Positions 51,558 through 60,793 of a stretch of DNA of 64,000 bases are shown piece after piece. Under the pieces are notes generated by a model. That model had not been told where the DNA came from and ran no database searches. It was given only the letters and a program-made list of their open reading frames with translations. The translations under genes were made by a program, and so were the position numbers. The DNA comes from Eubacteriaceae bacterium. Lineage in GTDB: Bacteria > Bacillota > Clostridia > Peptostreptococcales > Anaerovoracaceae. Positions within the stretch are counted from its first letter, which is position 1, and the number at the start of each line of letters is the position of its first letter. The stretch lies in contig CABIXY010000005.1 in assembly GCA_902362805.1 (NCBI GenBank), positions 124,001 to 188,000 on the forward strand. Direction: 5' to 3'.

Positions 51558-52835
51558 TCAGAGCAATTTATCCAGCTCCTGGTCTATATATTCAATTCTC
51601 TTGATCTTCGGTTCCCTGAGCAGATGGCCGCGGGCCATGACCATGGTCACATCCTTCAGGCTGGACAAGTCTTTCAGAGGATTCTCTTCTAAAACGATCA
51701 AATCCGCACACTTTCCATCCTCTATGGAACCTGTAATATCAGAGAGTCCTAGAATTTCAGCATTTCCAAGGGTCACGGTGTGCAAAGCAAAAGCATTCGA
51801 TACGCCGCAGAGCTTGGCAAAATAGTAAACCTCTCGCCACAAGGCATAATGGGTGATGTACGGGCAGGATGCGTCAGTACCCAGACCTACTGGAATATCA
51901 TTTGCAAGGGCCTGTTTGGCGCTTTCGATGATGTTCTCCATGACCACTTCTGCATTATACTGGTTCACCTCTGTCATCTTAGTCATCTCTCCCGGCAGTC
52001 GCGCAATAGCCAGCGCCGGAATGATAGTACAAATCACCGCGGAGCCGTTTTCCTTATAAAGACTGATGATTTCCTCATCCATCCGCGCACCGTGTTCGAT
52101 AGTATCCACACCTGCCTTCAGTGCGAGGCGTACTCCCTCTGTACTTTCTGTATGAGACGCTACTTTGAAGCCCAATCTGTGGGCTTCGTCACAGGAGGCC
52201 CTGGCCAGTTCATAGGACATCCTGACCACGCCTGGCTCTCCTTTTACGGCTGCATCAAAGACGCCGCCGGTGACAAAGATTTTAATCCAGTCCGCCCCCT
52301 TTGCAGCATTGTCTCCGATGACCTTGATGCATTCTTCTGGCGTTCTGCAGGGAATCCCCATCAGTCCATCTGTGTGGCCGCCGGGAACTGTCACGCCGTA
52401 ACCGCAGGCCAGAAGACGAGGTCCGACGTATTTCCCGATGTTGATCATATCTCTGTTGGCCAAATCTCGATAACTGACTTCACCCACGGAGCGGATGGTC
52501 GTAATCCCCGCATTGAGAGAGGTGAGGATATTCTTCTTTACGACAGAGCTGAGCACCTTTTGCATCAGCTTAGACTTATCCACCTTGGCCGCCAAATCAG
52601 AGGCTTCACTTGCGTTGGTCGGTTTACCGGTGCCCGGCAGGTGGACGTGGGCATTAATCAAACCCGGCAGCAGATACTTGTCATGTAGATCAATTTCTTC
52701 AAAGCCCTCCGGCACACTGCCCCTTTCTTTCAAGGATACGATTTTGTCGTTTTCCACTAAGACCGTCATACAGGGCTGTACCTCCATGTCCCGGCTTCCA
52801 TCCAGCACGTTAGCATGGGTAAATGCGTATTTCAT
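51558..52835 (-). CDS. Metal-dependent amidohydrolase (imidazolonepropionase/prolidase-like)
   Basis: 425 aa from MKYAFTHANVLDGSRD; GGAG is eight bases ahead. TIM-barrel metal site: LLPGLINAHVHLPGTG (HxH), KIFVTGGVFDA with the bridging Lys region, VASHTESTEG and TIEHGARMD (two His), LGTDASCPYITHY (Asp). This is the COG1228 pattern of imidazolonepropionase and Xaa-Pro dipeptidase-like enzymes. Substrate is not evident; no histidine-degradation genes are adjacent. Confidence 0.87.
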   Translation of the reverse strand: MKYAFTHANVLDGSRDMEVQPCMTVLVENDKIVSLKERGSVPEGFEEIDLHDKYLLPGLINAHVHLPGTGKPTNASEASDLAAKVDKSKLMQKVLSSVVKKNILTSLNAGITTIRSVGEVSYRDLANRDMINIGKYVGPRLLACGYGVTVPGGHTDGLMGIPCRTPEECIKVIGDNAAKGADWIKIFVTGGVFDAAVKGEPGVVRMSYELARASCDEAHRLGFKVASHTESTEGVRLALKAGVDTIEHGARMDEEIISLYKENGSAVICTIIPALAIARLPGEMTKMTEVNQYNAEVVMENIIESAKQALANDIPVGLGTDASCPYITHYALWREVYYFAKLCGVSNAFALHTVTLGNAEILGLSDITGSIEDGKCADLIVLEENPLKDLSSLKDVTMVMARGHLLREPKIKRIEYIDQELDKLL

Positions 52836-52917
52836 AGGAACATCTCCTTCCTTAATTTGTTCGCTTGTCTTAATTTTAACAATATTCCAATGAAATAGCA
52901 ATTATTCTTCTGTAAAT

Positions 52918-54900
52918 TTAAGATTTTGTTCTCTGTACCACAGACCGCTTGGCAATCTGATAGATTGCGACGAAATACAAAGTGTAGAGAATTGTGATGA
53001 TCAGAGCGATGAGCCCTGTTGTAAGGTACATCTCCTGAACTTGTCCTGCGCAGCCGTGCAGCTGCAGCAGCTTGCCAAACAGCCATCCCATGGGAACGCT
53101 GGACAAAACTGGGAGTATCAGCGGTTGGAAGAAGAAACCTGCCATCTGGCAGAGCAGCGTCTGCTCCTGTTCGCCTTCACTGACTCCCAGGCAGGACAAC
53201 GTCAGGTATCTGCGCCTGTCCTCGCTTAACCCTGACATGATCTTCAGCGCCAGAATCGCCATGACCATGAGCAGAAATACAGTAGTGATATAGATGGCGC
53301 CGATTATGAAGATGGCAATTTCGCTGTCCCTTACCTGCCGGTCCATTTCCTTCAGCCAGTAGTCGCAAGCATTGGATGTGTTTTCTCCATCTGCATACGT
53401 ATAATGATAGGTCAAATCTCTTTGAAGGCTCTCTGCATCGTACTGTTTTTGTTCTAATACATAGACGACTTTTTTCTCCTGCACCCTCAAATACTTTACT
53501 GCCTCATCAGGCACTACAGTATAAATGTAGGCAGGCAGAGGCGACTGACCTTCCCTTCTGCCGCCGTAGAGGTAACTTTTGCCGCTGAGATGTAAGGTGA
53601 CAGAAGAGTAATCCGTACCAGCGGCGATCGTCGAATTTGTCACCACCAGAAATCGCCCGTCCAGATTCACTGTCTGATAGCCACGCGCTCTGCAGAGTGC
53701 GTTGAAGTCAGACTCCGAGATATTCGTACACAGATAGAGGACGTTTTTCTCATACCAGGTGGTCAAAGGCTCCGTCACCTCATCCGTTTCATTTCTATAG
53801 GTGGTATAGGAGCACTTCTTTTCTATTCTTGAATAGTTCTCGATGATGGTCTCTGCCTCCTCCGGCAGGATAGCCTCATCAGGCTCTCTGCCTGGATCAT
53901 TATTTTCGACATAAGTCACGTCAAAGGGATTAGATCTTTCATGCTCGGTCCTTTCTAGTATTTTCAGGAAAAATGCGCCGTTAGACACAAAGATTGCTGC
54001 GGTCAGAAGAAAAGCCATCAATCCGACCATGACAGAATTGACGCTGAGGGTGCCGCTGAGCTGTCTCAGGGTAAAGGTGTTTGTGCCTCTGCTGCAGAAG
54101 TTTTTCTTTTCAGATAGAAACGGGATCAGGCTCTTGGCAACTCCTATATGGAGGAAAATGAACGCCATGGCCATGATAAACAGATCCAGCATGATTGCAG
54201 TCTCCAGGTTCCCCTTACTGGCAGAATAGCGAATTTCAATTAGTCTGATGAAATCAATAGCCGCTTCAATCAGTACCAAAATGGAGGTGGCCATGATGAA
54301 AACCCAAACCCTTGGATGGCAGCTTTTCTTTTCGCTCTTTTGCGCTCCATGCAATAAATCGTAAATATTGACTATTTTCAAGTATAGGAAAGAGGAAAAC
54401 GCCGAAAGCAGGAAAATCGCGATGACCAGCCCGATGGTGATCCAAAGGCCTTTCACCGAGTAGGCCGCAAATGTGAGTTCCAGCTGCATCACCTTCATCA
54501 TAATCGCCACCATACCCTGATAGAAAAATAATCCCAGCAGGATGCCCAGCCCCAAAGCGACGAAACCCATGATCAAAGTCTCTGTCAGAAAAATCAAGAG
54601 GACATGATTTCTCGTCATGCCAAGGGTCAGATACATGCCGAATTCCCGCTTTCGAAACCGAAGCAGGAAAGAGGAGGCATATCCCAGTACAAAGGTTATG
54701 ATGACGAAAATAAAGGCGATCAGCCCCATCAGACCGTTCTTCATGCCGCTGTTACTCTCCGCATCCAGGTTCAGCTGCGGACTGAAAATCATGTTGCACA
54801 ATGCGAACAGCAAGGCCACAGTCAGTATCACCGTCATAAAGTAAATCAAGTAATTGCTCATCTGTCTTCTTACATTACGCAGAGCCAGTTTTGCTAACAT
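52918..54900 (-). CDS. Bce-type ABC transporter permease (second of two)
   Basis: 660 aa from MLAKLALRNVRRQMSNYLIY; GGGGAGGTG stands before this ATG. About ten helices with FtsX domains near each end (FRKREFGMYLTLGMTRNHVL is the family coupling region) and an extracellular domain of ~200 residues between helices 7 and 8. It is the second permease of the operon, five bases after the other, and clearly homologous to it. The two probably form a heterodimer with the ATPase at 56872. Role by family: export or target release of peptide antibiotics. Confidence 0.88.
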   Translation of the reverse strand: MLAKLALRNVRRQMSNYLIYFMTVILTVALLFALCNMIFSPQLNLDAESNSGMKNGLMGLIAFIFVIITFVLGYASSFLLRFRKREFGMYLTLGMTRNHVLLIFLTETLIMGFVALGLGILLGLFFYQGMVAIMMKVMQLELTFAAYSVKGLWITIGLVIAIFLLSAFSSFLYLKIVNIYDLLHGAQKSEKKSCHPRVWVFIMATSILVLIEAAIDFIRLIEIRYSASKGNLETAIMLDLFIMAMAFIFLHIGVAKSLIPFLSEKKNFCSRGTNTFTLRQLSGTLSVNSVMVGLMAFLLTAAIFVSNGAFFLKILERTEHERSNPFDVTYVENNDPGREPDEAILPEEAETIIENYSRIEKKCSYTTYRNETDEVTEPLTTWYEKNVLYLCTNISESDFNALCRARGYQTVNLDGRFLVVTNSTIAAGTDYSSVTLHLSGKSYLYGGRREGQSPLPAYIYTVVPDEAVKYLRVQEKKVVYVLEQKQYDAESLQRDLTYHYTYADGENTSNACDYWLKEMDRQVRDSEIAIFIIGAIYITTVFLLMVMAILALKIMSGLSEDRRRYLTLSCLGVSEGEQEQTLLCQMAGFFFQPLILPVLSSVPMGWLFGKLLQLHGCAGQVQEMYLTTGLIALIITILYTLYFVAIYQIAKRSVVQRTKS

Positions 54901-54905
54901 CTCAA

Positions 54906-56882
54906 TCACCTCCCCGATTGGTTTTTGAATATAACCGCCCGCTTTGCAATTTGATATGTCGCGGTAAAATACAATACATAAATCAGTATTATGACAAGGG
55001 CGATGACAGCCGCAATAAGATACACTTCTGTCTGCTGTGCCACAAAACCGGTCAGCTTCATGATTCTGCCGCAAATCCATCCGGTAGGAATGCTCAATAG
55101 CATGGGTATCGCAAAAGGCAGGAAAAAGAAGCTGAATGTCTGCTGAAACAGTGCTTTGCTCTGCTCCTGTTCATCTGCCCCCAGACGGTACAAAATGCTG
55201 TATCTTTTTTTGTCTTCAGAAAGGGTGGATAAAATTTTCAAGGCCAGAATCGCCATGGCCATAAACAGGAATATAGCAGCAATGTACAGAGCACCAACGA
55301 CAAAGACGGCAAGAATACTATTACTCCTGATTCGGTTATACTCCTTTAATACATAGTTGCACATCTCATAGGGTCCGCCATTTTCATCGTCACCCGGCAC
55401 TGTATAGCTCAAATCCTCTTTTAGGCGATTGCCATCATACTTTCCGTCTGCCAGATCGTAGGCGATGCAGCTCGTAGCCGTTTCCATATGCCTTACTGCT
55501 TCATCTGGTATAACTGCGTAAAAATAGGTATAGGCAAAATGAGGGTAATCCTGGCTGATGCCGCCGTAACGATAAGTTCTGCCCCCTGCCCCAATCTTCG
55601 TCTGGGAAAAATCAAATTGCAGTGTATATGCGTCATTTGTTATCACCAGGTATTCCTGCTCCAGCTGAACCGGCTCGAATCCTAAGAACTTGCATATTTT
55701 GTTAAAATCGCTTTCTGCTATGAACAAATCGTCTTCCCCAGACCATTCCGTACAGCTGTATAAGTCATCTCTGCCATTTGTATAAAAGGCAAATGGCAGT
55801 TTCTCCTCAATTTTTGCGTATTTTTTTATAATCGTTTCACCTATGTCCGCAGTGATTGGACTATATTTGCTGTCGGTGTCAGATTGCTCTTCGATATAGA
55901 GGGCGTCAAAAGGGATGTCTCTGTCCAGAACTGCGCGCGTGTTCACTCGTAAGACAAAGGATGCGTTGGCGCCGATGACTGCAAATGCCATCAAAAAAGC
56001 GATAATACCGATCATCGTGGAATTTGCACGCAGGGACGCGCTGAGTTGCCGCAATACAAAGGTATGACTGCCGCTATTGCAGAACTTCTTTCTTTTTAAA
56101 AGCAGGTTCACGATGCTTCTGGAAACTGCCGCATGAAATAAAATCAGACCGCCTGCCAGCACAAATAGACTGATGAAAACAGATTCCAGATTTGAAGAGC
56201 CTTCCAGAAGCAGGATGTCTACCTGCTTACAAAAAATAACGCAGCTTCCTATGACGATGCTCAGAGAAACCAGGGTCAGGAACAGCCAAAAGTTTGGATG
56301 TTTTACCTTTTTTTCTACCATTTGGTCGCCATGAATTAACTCATAGATGCTGACTTTTCTCAGATAACGAGCTGAAGCCATTGACGATAGAGCAAACATA
56401 GCCGCCACCAACACGATAGTGAGAAACAGACCCTTAGCAGAATAATCGGCGAAGGTGAATTCTATTTCCATCAAATTGGTCATAATCATAATCAGGCCCT
56501 GATAAATAAACAATCCCAGCAGAATTCCCAGTCCCAGCGCCGTAAAACACATGATCATCGTTTCAGAGACAAAGATGGAGAGAATGTTTTTTCTTGTCAT
56601 GCCCAATGTCAGGTAAGTACCGAACTCCCGCTTACGTAATTTCAGCATAAAAGCAGTTGCATACCCCAGCACAAAAGCGACGATCAAAGCGATAAATATG
56701 GTAAGTCCCATTAAGGCGACTTTCATAGAACTTGCTTCTTCCACCCACTGCAAAAGCTGCGGACTATAAATCACATTGTTTATGGCGAATATAAAAGAAA
56801 CAGTCAGGGAAACGGTCATGAAATAAATCAGATAATTCCCTAACTGTCGCTTAACATTGCGCACCGCAAGCTTAGTGAACAT
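54906..56882 (-). CDS. Bce-type ABC transporter permease (first of two)
   Basis: 658 aa from MFTKLAVRNVKRQLGNYLIY, GGAGGTG six bases ahead; the start overlaps the end of the ATPase gene by 11 bp. Same layout as its neighbour: FtsX parts at both ends (LRKREFGTYLTLGMTRKNIL) and a large outside domain. Standard Bce systems use one such permease; two diverged ones in tandem suggest a heterodimer and possibly a separate sensing task. Confidence 0.88.
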   Translation of the reverse strand: MFTKLAVRNVKRQLGNYLIYFMTVSLTVSFIFAINNVIYSPQLLQWVEEASSMKVALMGLTIFIALIVAFVLGYATAFMLKLRKREFGTYLTLGMTRKNILSIFVSETMIMCFTALGLGILLGLFIYQGLIMIMTNLMEIEFTFADYSAKGLFLTIVLVAAMFALSSMASARYLRKVSIYELIHGDQMVEKKVKHPNFWLFLTLVSLSIVIGSCVIFCKQVDILLLEGSSNLESVFISLFVLAGGLILFHAAVSRSIVNLLLKRKKFCNSGSHTFVLRQLSASLRANSTMIGIIAFLMAFAVIGANASFVLRVNTRAVLDRDIPFDALYIEEQSDTDSKYSPITADIGETIIKKYAKIEEKLPFAFYTNGRDDLYSCTEWSGEDDLFIAESDFNKICKFLGFEPVQLEQEYLVITNDAYTLQFDFSQTKIGAGGRTYRYGGISQDYPHFAYTYFYAVIPDEAVRHMETATSCIAYDLADGKYDGNRLKEDLSYTVPGDDENGGPYEMCNYVLKEYNRIRSNSILAVFVVGALYIAAIFLFMAMAILALKILSTLSEDKKRYSILYRLGADEQEQSKALFQQTFSFFFLPFAIPMLLSIPTGWICGRIMKLTGFVAQQTEVYLIAAVIALVIILIYVLYFTATYQIAKRAVIFKNQSGR

Positions 56883-57636
56883 CAAGTTCACCTCCCAGCG
56901 CCGCTGTAACAGCTACAATCGCCTGGTAAAATTCTTGCCTTGTCCGCTGTCCCCGGTCCATCTCATTCCATATTTGACCGTCTTTTAAAAATAAAACTCG
57001 ATTTGCGTAAGAGCCGATGACCGGATCATGGGTTACCATGAGAATTGTAGAACCTAGTGACTGGTTCATCATCTGAAAAGTTTCCATCAGCAGTTTCGAA
57101 TTCTTCGAATCCAAAGCACCAGTCGGTTCATCTGCCAAAACCAGCGCTGGTTTCGTAATCATCGCCCTGGCACATGCCGCCCTCTGGCGCTGTCCGCCAG
57201 ACAGCTCATAAGGAAACTTGGACAACTGATCGCAGACGCCCAAGGCTTCGGACACTCTCATCAGTTCTCTGTCAGCATCCTCGTGAGGTTTCTTCTGCAG
57301 ATTTAACGGCAGCAATATATTCTCGCCAACAGTCAGGGTATCAAGCAGGTTGTATTCTTGAAAGATGAACCCCAATTGATCTCTGCGAAAATTGGCAAGC
57401 TGCTTTTCTTCCATCTCCGTCAGATGGACACCTTCGATGGAAATTTCACCGCTGCTGACTCGATCGATGGTTGAAATCACATTGAGCAAAGTGCTTTTAC
57501 CAGAGCCGGACGCTCCCATAATTGCCGTAAATTCCCCTTTCTCTACGGAAAAAGAGATACCGTCCAGTGCCTTCGTCACTACACTCTCCTTGCCGTAATA
57601 CTTCGTTACATTTTTAATCTCTAAAATCTCATTCAT
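56872..57636 (-). CDS. Bce-type ABC transporter ATP-binding protein
   Basis: 254 aa. Walker A MGASGSGKSTLLN, Q-loop FIFQEYNLLDTL, signature LSGGQRQRAACARAM, Walker B LVLADEPTGALD, H-loop MVTHDP. It is the MacB/BceA subgroup that energises FtsX-type permeases. AAAGGAGG ribosome-binding site. First gene after the two-component system (gap 77 bp), the usual order of peptide-antibiotic detoxification modules. Confidence 0.93.
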   Translation of the reverse strand: MNEILEIKNVTKYYGKESVVTKALDGISFSVEKGEFTAIMGASGSGKSTLLNVISTIDRVSSGEISIEGVHLTEMEEKQLANFRRDQLGFIFQEYNLLDTLTVGENILLPLNLQKKPHEDADRELMRVSEALGVCDQLSKFPYELSGGQRQRAACARAMITKPALVLADEPTGALDSKNSKLLMETFQMMNQSLGSTILMVTHDPVIGSYANRVLFLKDGQIWNEMDRGQRTRQEFYQAIVAVTAALGGELDVH

Positions 57637-57713
57637 GTGATCGTCTCCTCCTTTTCACTCTAATATTAGCATGAAAAGGCCATATCTTATCTAACACGGA
57701 CAGGGTACCAATC

Positions 57714-58691
57714 TTACAATTTTGTTAGATTTCTGAAAAGCAGTGTAATCCGCGTATATTTTTCTTCTTCTGATTCTACTTGCAGTTCAATGTCCAGCCT
57801 CTTACATAGTTCATTTGCAATGTACAATCCCATGCCAGTGCTGCGGCCAAAATGCCTGCCGTTGCTTCCCGTAAATCCCCTCTCCGTGACGCGCCTGATT
57901 TCGTGGGAAGGAATCCCGATACCGTCGTCCTCAAAAATAATCTTCCCGTCTACTGCGGTGATATTTACATGACAGCCCGGACAGTATTTGGCGCTGTTTA
58001 TCAGCAGCTGTTTTAAAATAAAGCAAAGGGATTTGTCGTCCGTACAGACTGTGAAACTCCCCTCTGTCTCCACACTAATCTTTGATGCAATCAACAACTC
58101 CATCTGACTTTTCACCGCTTCCTCGATAACGGCTGCCGCTTGCAGGATTCTGATCTTGGTATCCTTCTCGGCGCTGCGAAGTCTAGCATAATAGAGTATG
58201 TTTTCTGTCAGATTATCTGCTCGCTTTAATTCTCTTCTCAACTTTCTGACATCGCCATCGTTGTCCAGAATCAAGGAACAGGCGGTCAATGGAGTTTTGA
58301 TCTCGTGAATCCAGCTTTCCACATAGTCACAGTATTCTTCTTTTTCCCGTCTCGTCTCTTCCACAAGACCTACCGCGGATCGTGAAATTGTTTTAAACAT
58401 GCGGTAATACTGCTGTTCAAGATATCCCGTCGGCGGCGGCAGAATTTCTCCCAGCAGGTACTTGTCTTCCAATTCTTTCTCGAGTTTTTGCAGGCCGCGG
58501 ATATTTCTCCGCTCCATAACAAAGCTGACCAACAGCCAGCTGCCGGTCAAAAACAGGAAAAATAACTCCATGACAGCAATCAGGGAGATACTCACTTCTG
58601 CGAACGCTAAAAAAACACCTGCCAGCAAAGCGCCGATGCATAAAAAACTCAATGTAATCGTTTTTGCGGATAAGTAGTCTCTGAATTTCAT
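57714..58691 (-). CDS. BceS-like intramembrane-sensing histidine kinase
   Basis: 325 aa. Two N-terminal helices (residues ~12-32 and 37-57) with almost no outside loop, the feature of kinases that sense through their ABC exporter. Dimerisation box ESWIHEIKTPLTACSLI with phospho-His, then the ATP lid region FEDDGIGIPSHEIRRV and GRSTGMGLYIANELC. Starts inside the regulator stop (ATGA overlap). Input is likely flux of the adjacent permease pair. Confidence 0.92.
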   Translation of the reverse strand: MKFRDYLSAKTITLSFLCIGALLAGVFLAFAEVSISLIAVMELFFLFLTGSWLLVSFVMERRNIRGLQKLEKELEDKYLLGEILPPPTGYLEQQYYRMFKTISRSAVGLVEETRREKEEYCDYVESWIHEIKTPLTACSLILDNDGDVRKLRRELKRADNLTENILYYARLRSAEKDTKIRILQAAAVIEEAVKSQMELLIASKISVETEGSFTVCTDDKSLCFILKQLLINSAKYCPGCHVNITAVDGKIIFEDDGIGIPSHEIRRVTERGFTGSNGRHFGRSTGMGLYIANELCKRLDIELQVESEEEKYTRITLLFRNLTKL

Positions 58692-59299
58692 AAACGATAC
58701 CCCACGCCCCGAACGGTACGAATAAATTCCTCTGCCCCCATCTTCTTCAGCTTATCTCGCAGGCGGTTGACATTGACATAGAGGGTGTTCTCATCGATGT
58801 ACAAGCTGTTGCTCCATAGGTCTTCAATAATCTCATCTCTTGTGCAGAGTTCCTTCTGCATCAGACAGGCCAGAATCCGCGTCTCATTTTTGGTCAGTTC
58901 CTGGGAGCACCCACGAAAATGGACGGTCATGTCAGCGAGATTCAGGGTCAGATTGCGCACAGTGAGGACAGAACTGCTCTTACGCTTCAGCAGTCTGCCA
59001 ATCCTCGCTAAAAGCACAGAGGAATTGTAAGGCTTGCGAATGTAGTCGTCGGCGCCCACACCAAAACCCAGCAGTTCGTCATCAGCTGAATCTCTGGCTG
59101 TGAGGAAAATCACTGGCATATCAGAATGCAGACGCAGTTTCCGACATACTTCAAATCCGCTTTCACCCGGCAGATTGATATCCAAAAGAGCCAAATCACA
59201 AGGAGGCTCACTGACTGGCATGTAGCCGTTAGCACGAAGCAATGCACACAGTTCTTCGTGAATGCTATGATCGTCTTCTATTACTAATATCTTTTCCAT
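58688..59299 (-). CDS. BceR-like response regulator with shortened receiver
   Basis: 203 aa, about 20 less than the usual ~225. The receiver has the acidic pair (VIEDDHSIHEEL), phospho-Asp in LLDINLPGESG at residue 40 rather than ~54, TAR and the Lys in YIRKPY. Only eight residues join GY to the beta-3 strand, so strand beta-2 and helix alpha-2 are largely gone. The C-terminal winged helix is complete (LTKNETRILACLM .. TVRGVGYRL). AGGAGGGG ribosome-binding site. Controls the exporter operon downstream, by analogy. Confidence 0.9.
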   Translation of the reverse strand: MEKILVIEDDHSIHEELCALLRANGYMPVSEPPCDLALLDINLPGESGFEVCRKLRLHSDMPVIFLTARDSADDELLGFGVGADDYIRKPYNSSVLLARIGRLLKRKSSSVLTVRNLTLNLADMTVHFRGCSQELTKNETRILACLMQKELCTRDEIIEDLWSNSLYIDENTLYVNVNRLRDKLKKMGAEEFIRTVRGVGYRL

Positions 59300-59543
59300 T
59301 TTCCCCTCCTGCTATTTTAAAATGCTACAGTCAGTATATCACAAAAAAACACTCTGCAAAATACCCGGTTCGTAGGTTTGGGACACAGAGTACGTAACTA
59401 GGTTGTCTGGGTTGCCTGGCGCGAGGGTTCGTTACGCATTCTGCCTGCTCAGCCCTGTCTTTCCGTAACCGATTTGGCGTTTTCGACTCATTCTGCGTAA
59501 CCAGGGCACCCGGCGGCATAAGTTAAAATTACCGAGCTTTATC
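59300..59543. other. Intergenic region with an inverted repeat
   Basis: It contains the promoter side of the BceR-like gene. GTTACGCA (59431-59438) and TGCGTAAC (59494-59501) can pair, extended by GGGTTGCCTGG and CCAGGGCACCC, giving a long imperfect hairpin of ~100 nt. No gene is seen. It could be a small RNA or a relic. Confidence 0.4.
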
Positions 59544-59593
59544 AAAAAAATGAGACTGCCGCCAGCGAATCTCTTATTCGCTGGCGGCAGTCT
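59544..59593 (-). terminator. Very strong terminator after the His-rich protein gene
   Basis: 18-bp perfect stem AGACTGCCGCCAGCGAAT / ATTCGCTGGCGGCAGTCT with a 5-nt loop, then CATTTTTTT on the minus strand. Confidence 0.92.
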
Positions 59594-59603
59594 GGATAAA
59601 CGC

Positions 59604-59981
59604 CTACTCGTGCCATCCGTGCCCTCCTCCATGAGAGGAACCATGGTGATTTTGACCATTACTATGATAGCCGTAATTTTGGTGGTTCGCATGAGTTCCG
59701 TCGCAGTCAGGATACTGACAGTTTCCATAAGTTGAAGCCGTAGATGTGCCTGCCGCAGGTGTTGTTGACGGAGCAGCAGAGCGATTCTGCTCTGTATGAT
59801 GAACCCCTCTTTTGAGGCAGTCCTGATTTATCGTGCAGATGGGCTGCTTTTTCTGCATCTGGCTTTCGGAAATCGTCCCTTGCTCATCCGCACCAAAAGC
59901 GGTCAATGATACCGCACCTGCAACAACGATTGTGAGCGCAAGTGCCAGTACAATCCATTTCTTCTTCATTACTTTTTTCAA
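59604..59981 (-). CDS. Small secreted His/Gly/Asn-rich protein, probable metal binder
   Basis: 125 aa from a TTG start (LKKVMKKKWIVLALALTI), seven bases after GGAGGG; the ATG at 59987 is too close to it. A Sec signal peptide ends near LTAFGADEQG. The mature part has four Cys in two pairs (CTINQDC; CQYPDC) and a tail with many His, for example HSNGQNHHGSSHGGGHGWHE, fit for Zn, Cu or Ni. No family is recognised. The two-component system just upstream includes a kinase with a His-rich outside loop, suggesting a common metal signal. Confidence 0.65.
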   Translation of the reverse strand: MKKVMKKKWIVLALALTIVVAGAVSLTAFGADEQGTISESQMQKKQPICTINQDCLKRGVHHTEQNRSAAPSTTPAAGTSTASTYGNCQYPDCDGTHANHQNYGYHSNGQNHHGSSHGGGHGWHE

Positions 59982-60088
59982 ATTCATTCCCTCCAGGTTA
60001 ATCTGCTTTGTTGTTTGTTCACAGTATAACCACCTACTATAAACACTTTCGAGGTTATTTCTAAACAAATTATAAACTTTTCCTCTCA

Positions 60089-60793
60089 CTAAAGATTCAA
60101 CCGATACCCGGCTCCCCAAACAGTCTCGATAATCTGCGGATTTTTCGGATCTTCTTCGATTTTTTCTCGTATGCGGTTGATATGCACCGTCACTGTAGCG
60201 CTGTCTCCCACATAATCATAACCCCATATTTTCTCAAAGAGATGCTCTTTAGAAAACACGATGTTAGGATTCATCGCCATGTATTTGAGCAGTTCAAATT
60301 CTCTATTAGGGAAATGAATCTCCTCTCCATTTTTAATAACCTTCCAACTCTTGGCGAGAATTTTCAGTCCACCGACTTGAATCAAGTAATCCTCTGCCAT
60401 ATCTCCATGTACAGTTCTGCCTGCCGTCAGCCGTTCATATCTTGCCAAGTGAGACTTGACTCTGGCCACCAGTTCCGCCGGGTCAAAAGGTTTAACGATG
60501 TAGTCGTCCGCACCGAGACCCAGTCCCCTGATTTTGTCAATGGACTCCTGCTTCGCTGTCACCATGAGAATCGGAATGTCAATTTTATCTCTGACCTCTC
60601 GGCAGATATCGTAGCCATCTTTTCCTGGCAGCATGATATCCAATAGCAGCAGATCAAAATTTTCTGACAAAATCCGTTTCATTACATCATCGCCATCCGA
60701 AACGATTGTCACATGGAAGCCGTCGATTTCCAAATAGTCTTTTTCCAGCAAGGCGATTCGTTTATCATCCTCTGCGATCAAAATATGTGCCAT
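60089..60793 (-). CDS. OmpR-family response regulator
   Basis: 234 aa from the ATG at 60793, which overlaps the kinase stop (TGATG). Receiver: IAEDDKRIALLEKDYLEI, phospho-Asp in LLLDIMLPGKDG, VKPF. C-terminal winged helix with FPNREFELLKYMAMNP and VTVHINRIREKI, ending VWGAGYRL. Partner of the kinase upstream. It probably controls the secreted His-rich gene 107 bp downstream and others. Confidence 0.93.
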   Translation of the reverse strand: MAHILIAEDDKRIALLEKDYLEIDGFHVTIVSDGDDVMKRILSENFDLLLLDIMLPGKDGYDICREVRDKIDIPILMVTAKQESIDKIRGLGLGADDYIVKPFDPAELVARVKSHLARYERLTAGRTVHGDMAEDYLIQVGGLKILAKSWKVIKNGEEIHFPNREFELLKYMAMNPNIVFSKEHLFEKIWGYDYVGDSATVTVHINRIREKIEEDPKNPQIIETVWGAGYRLNL

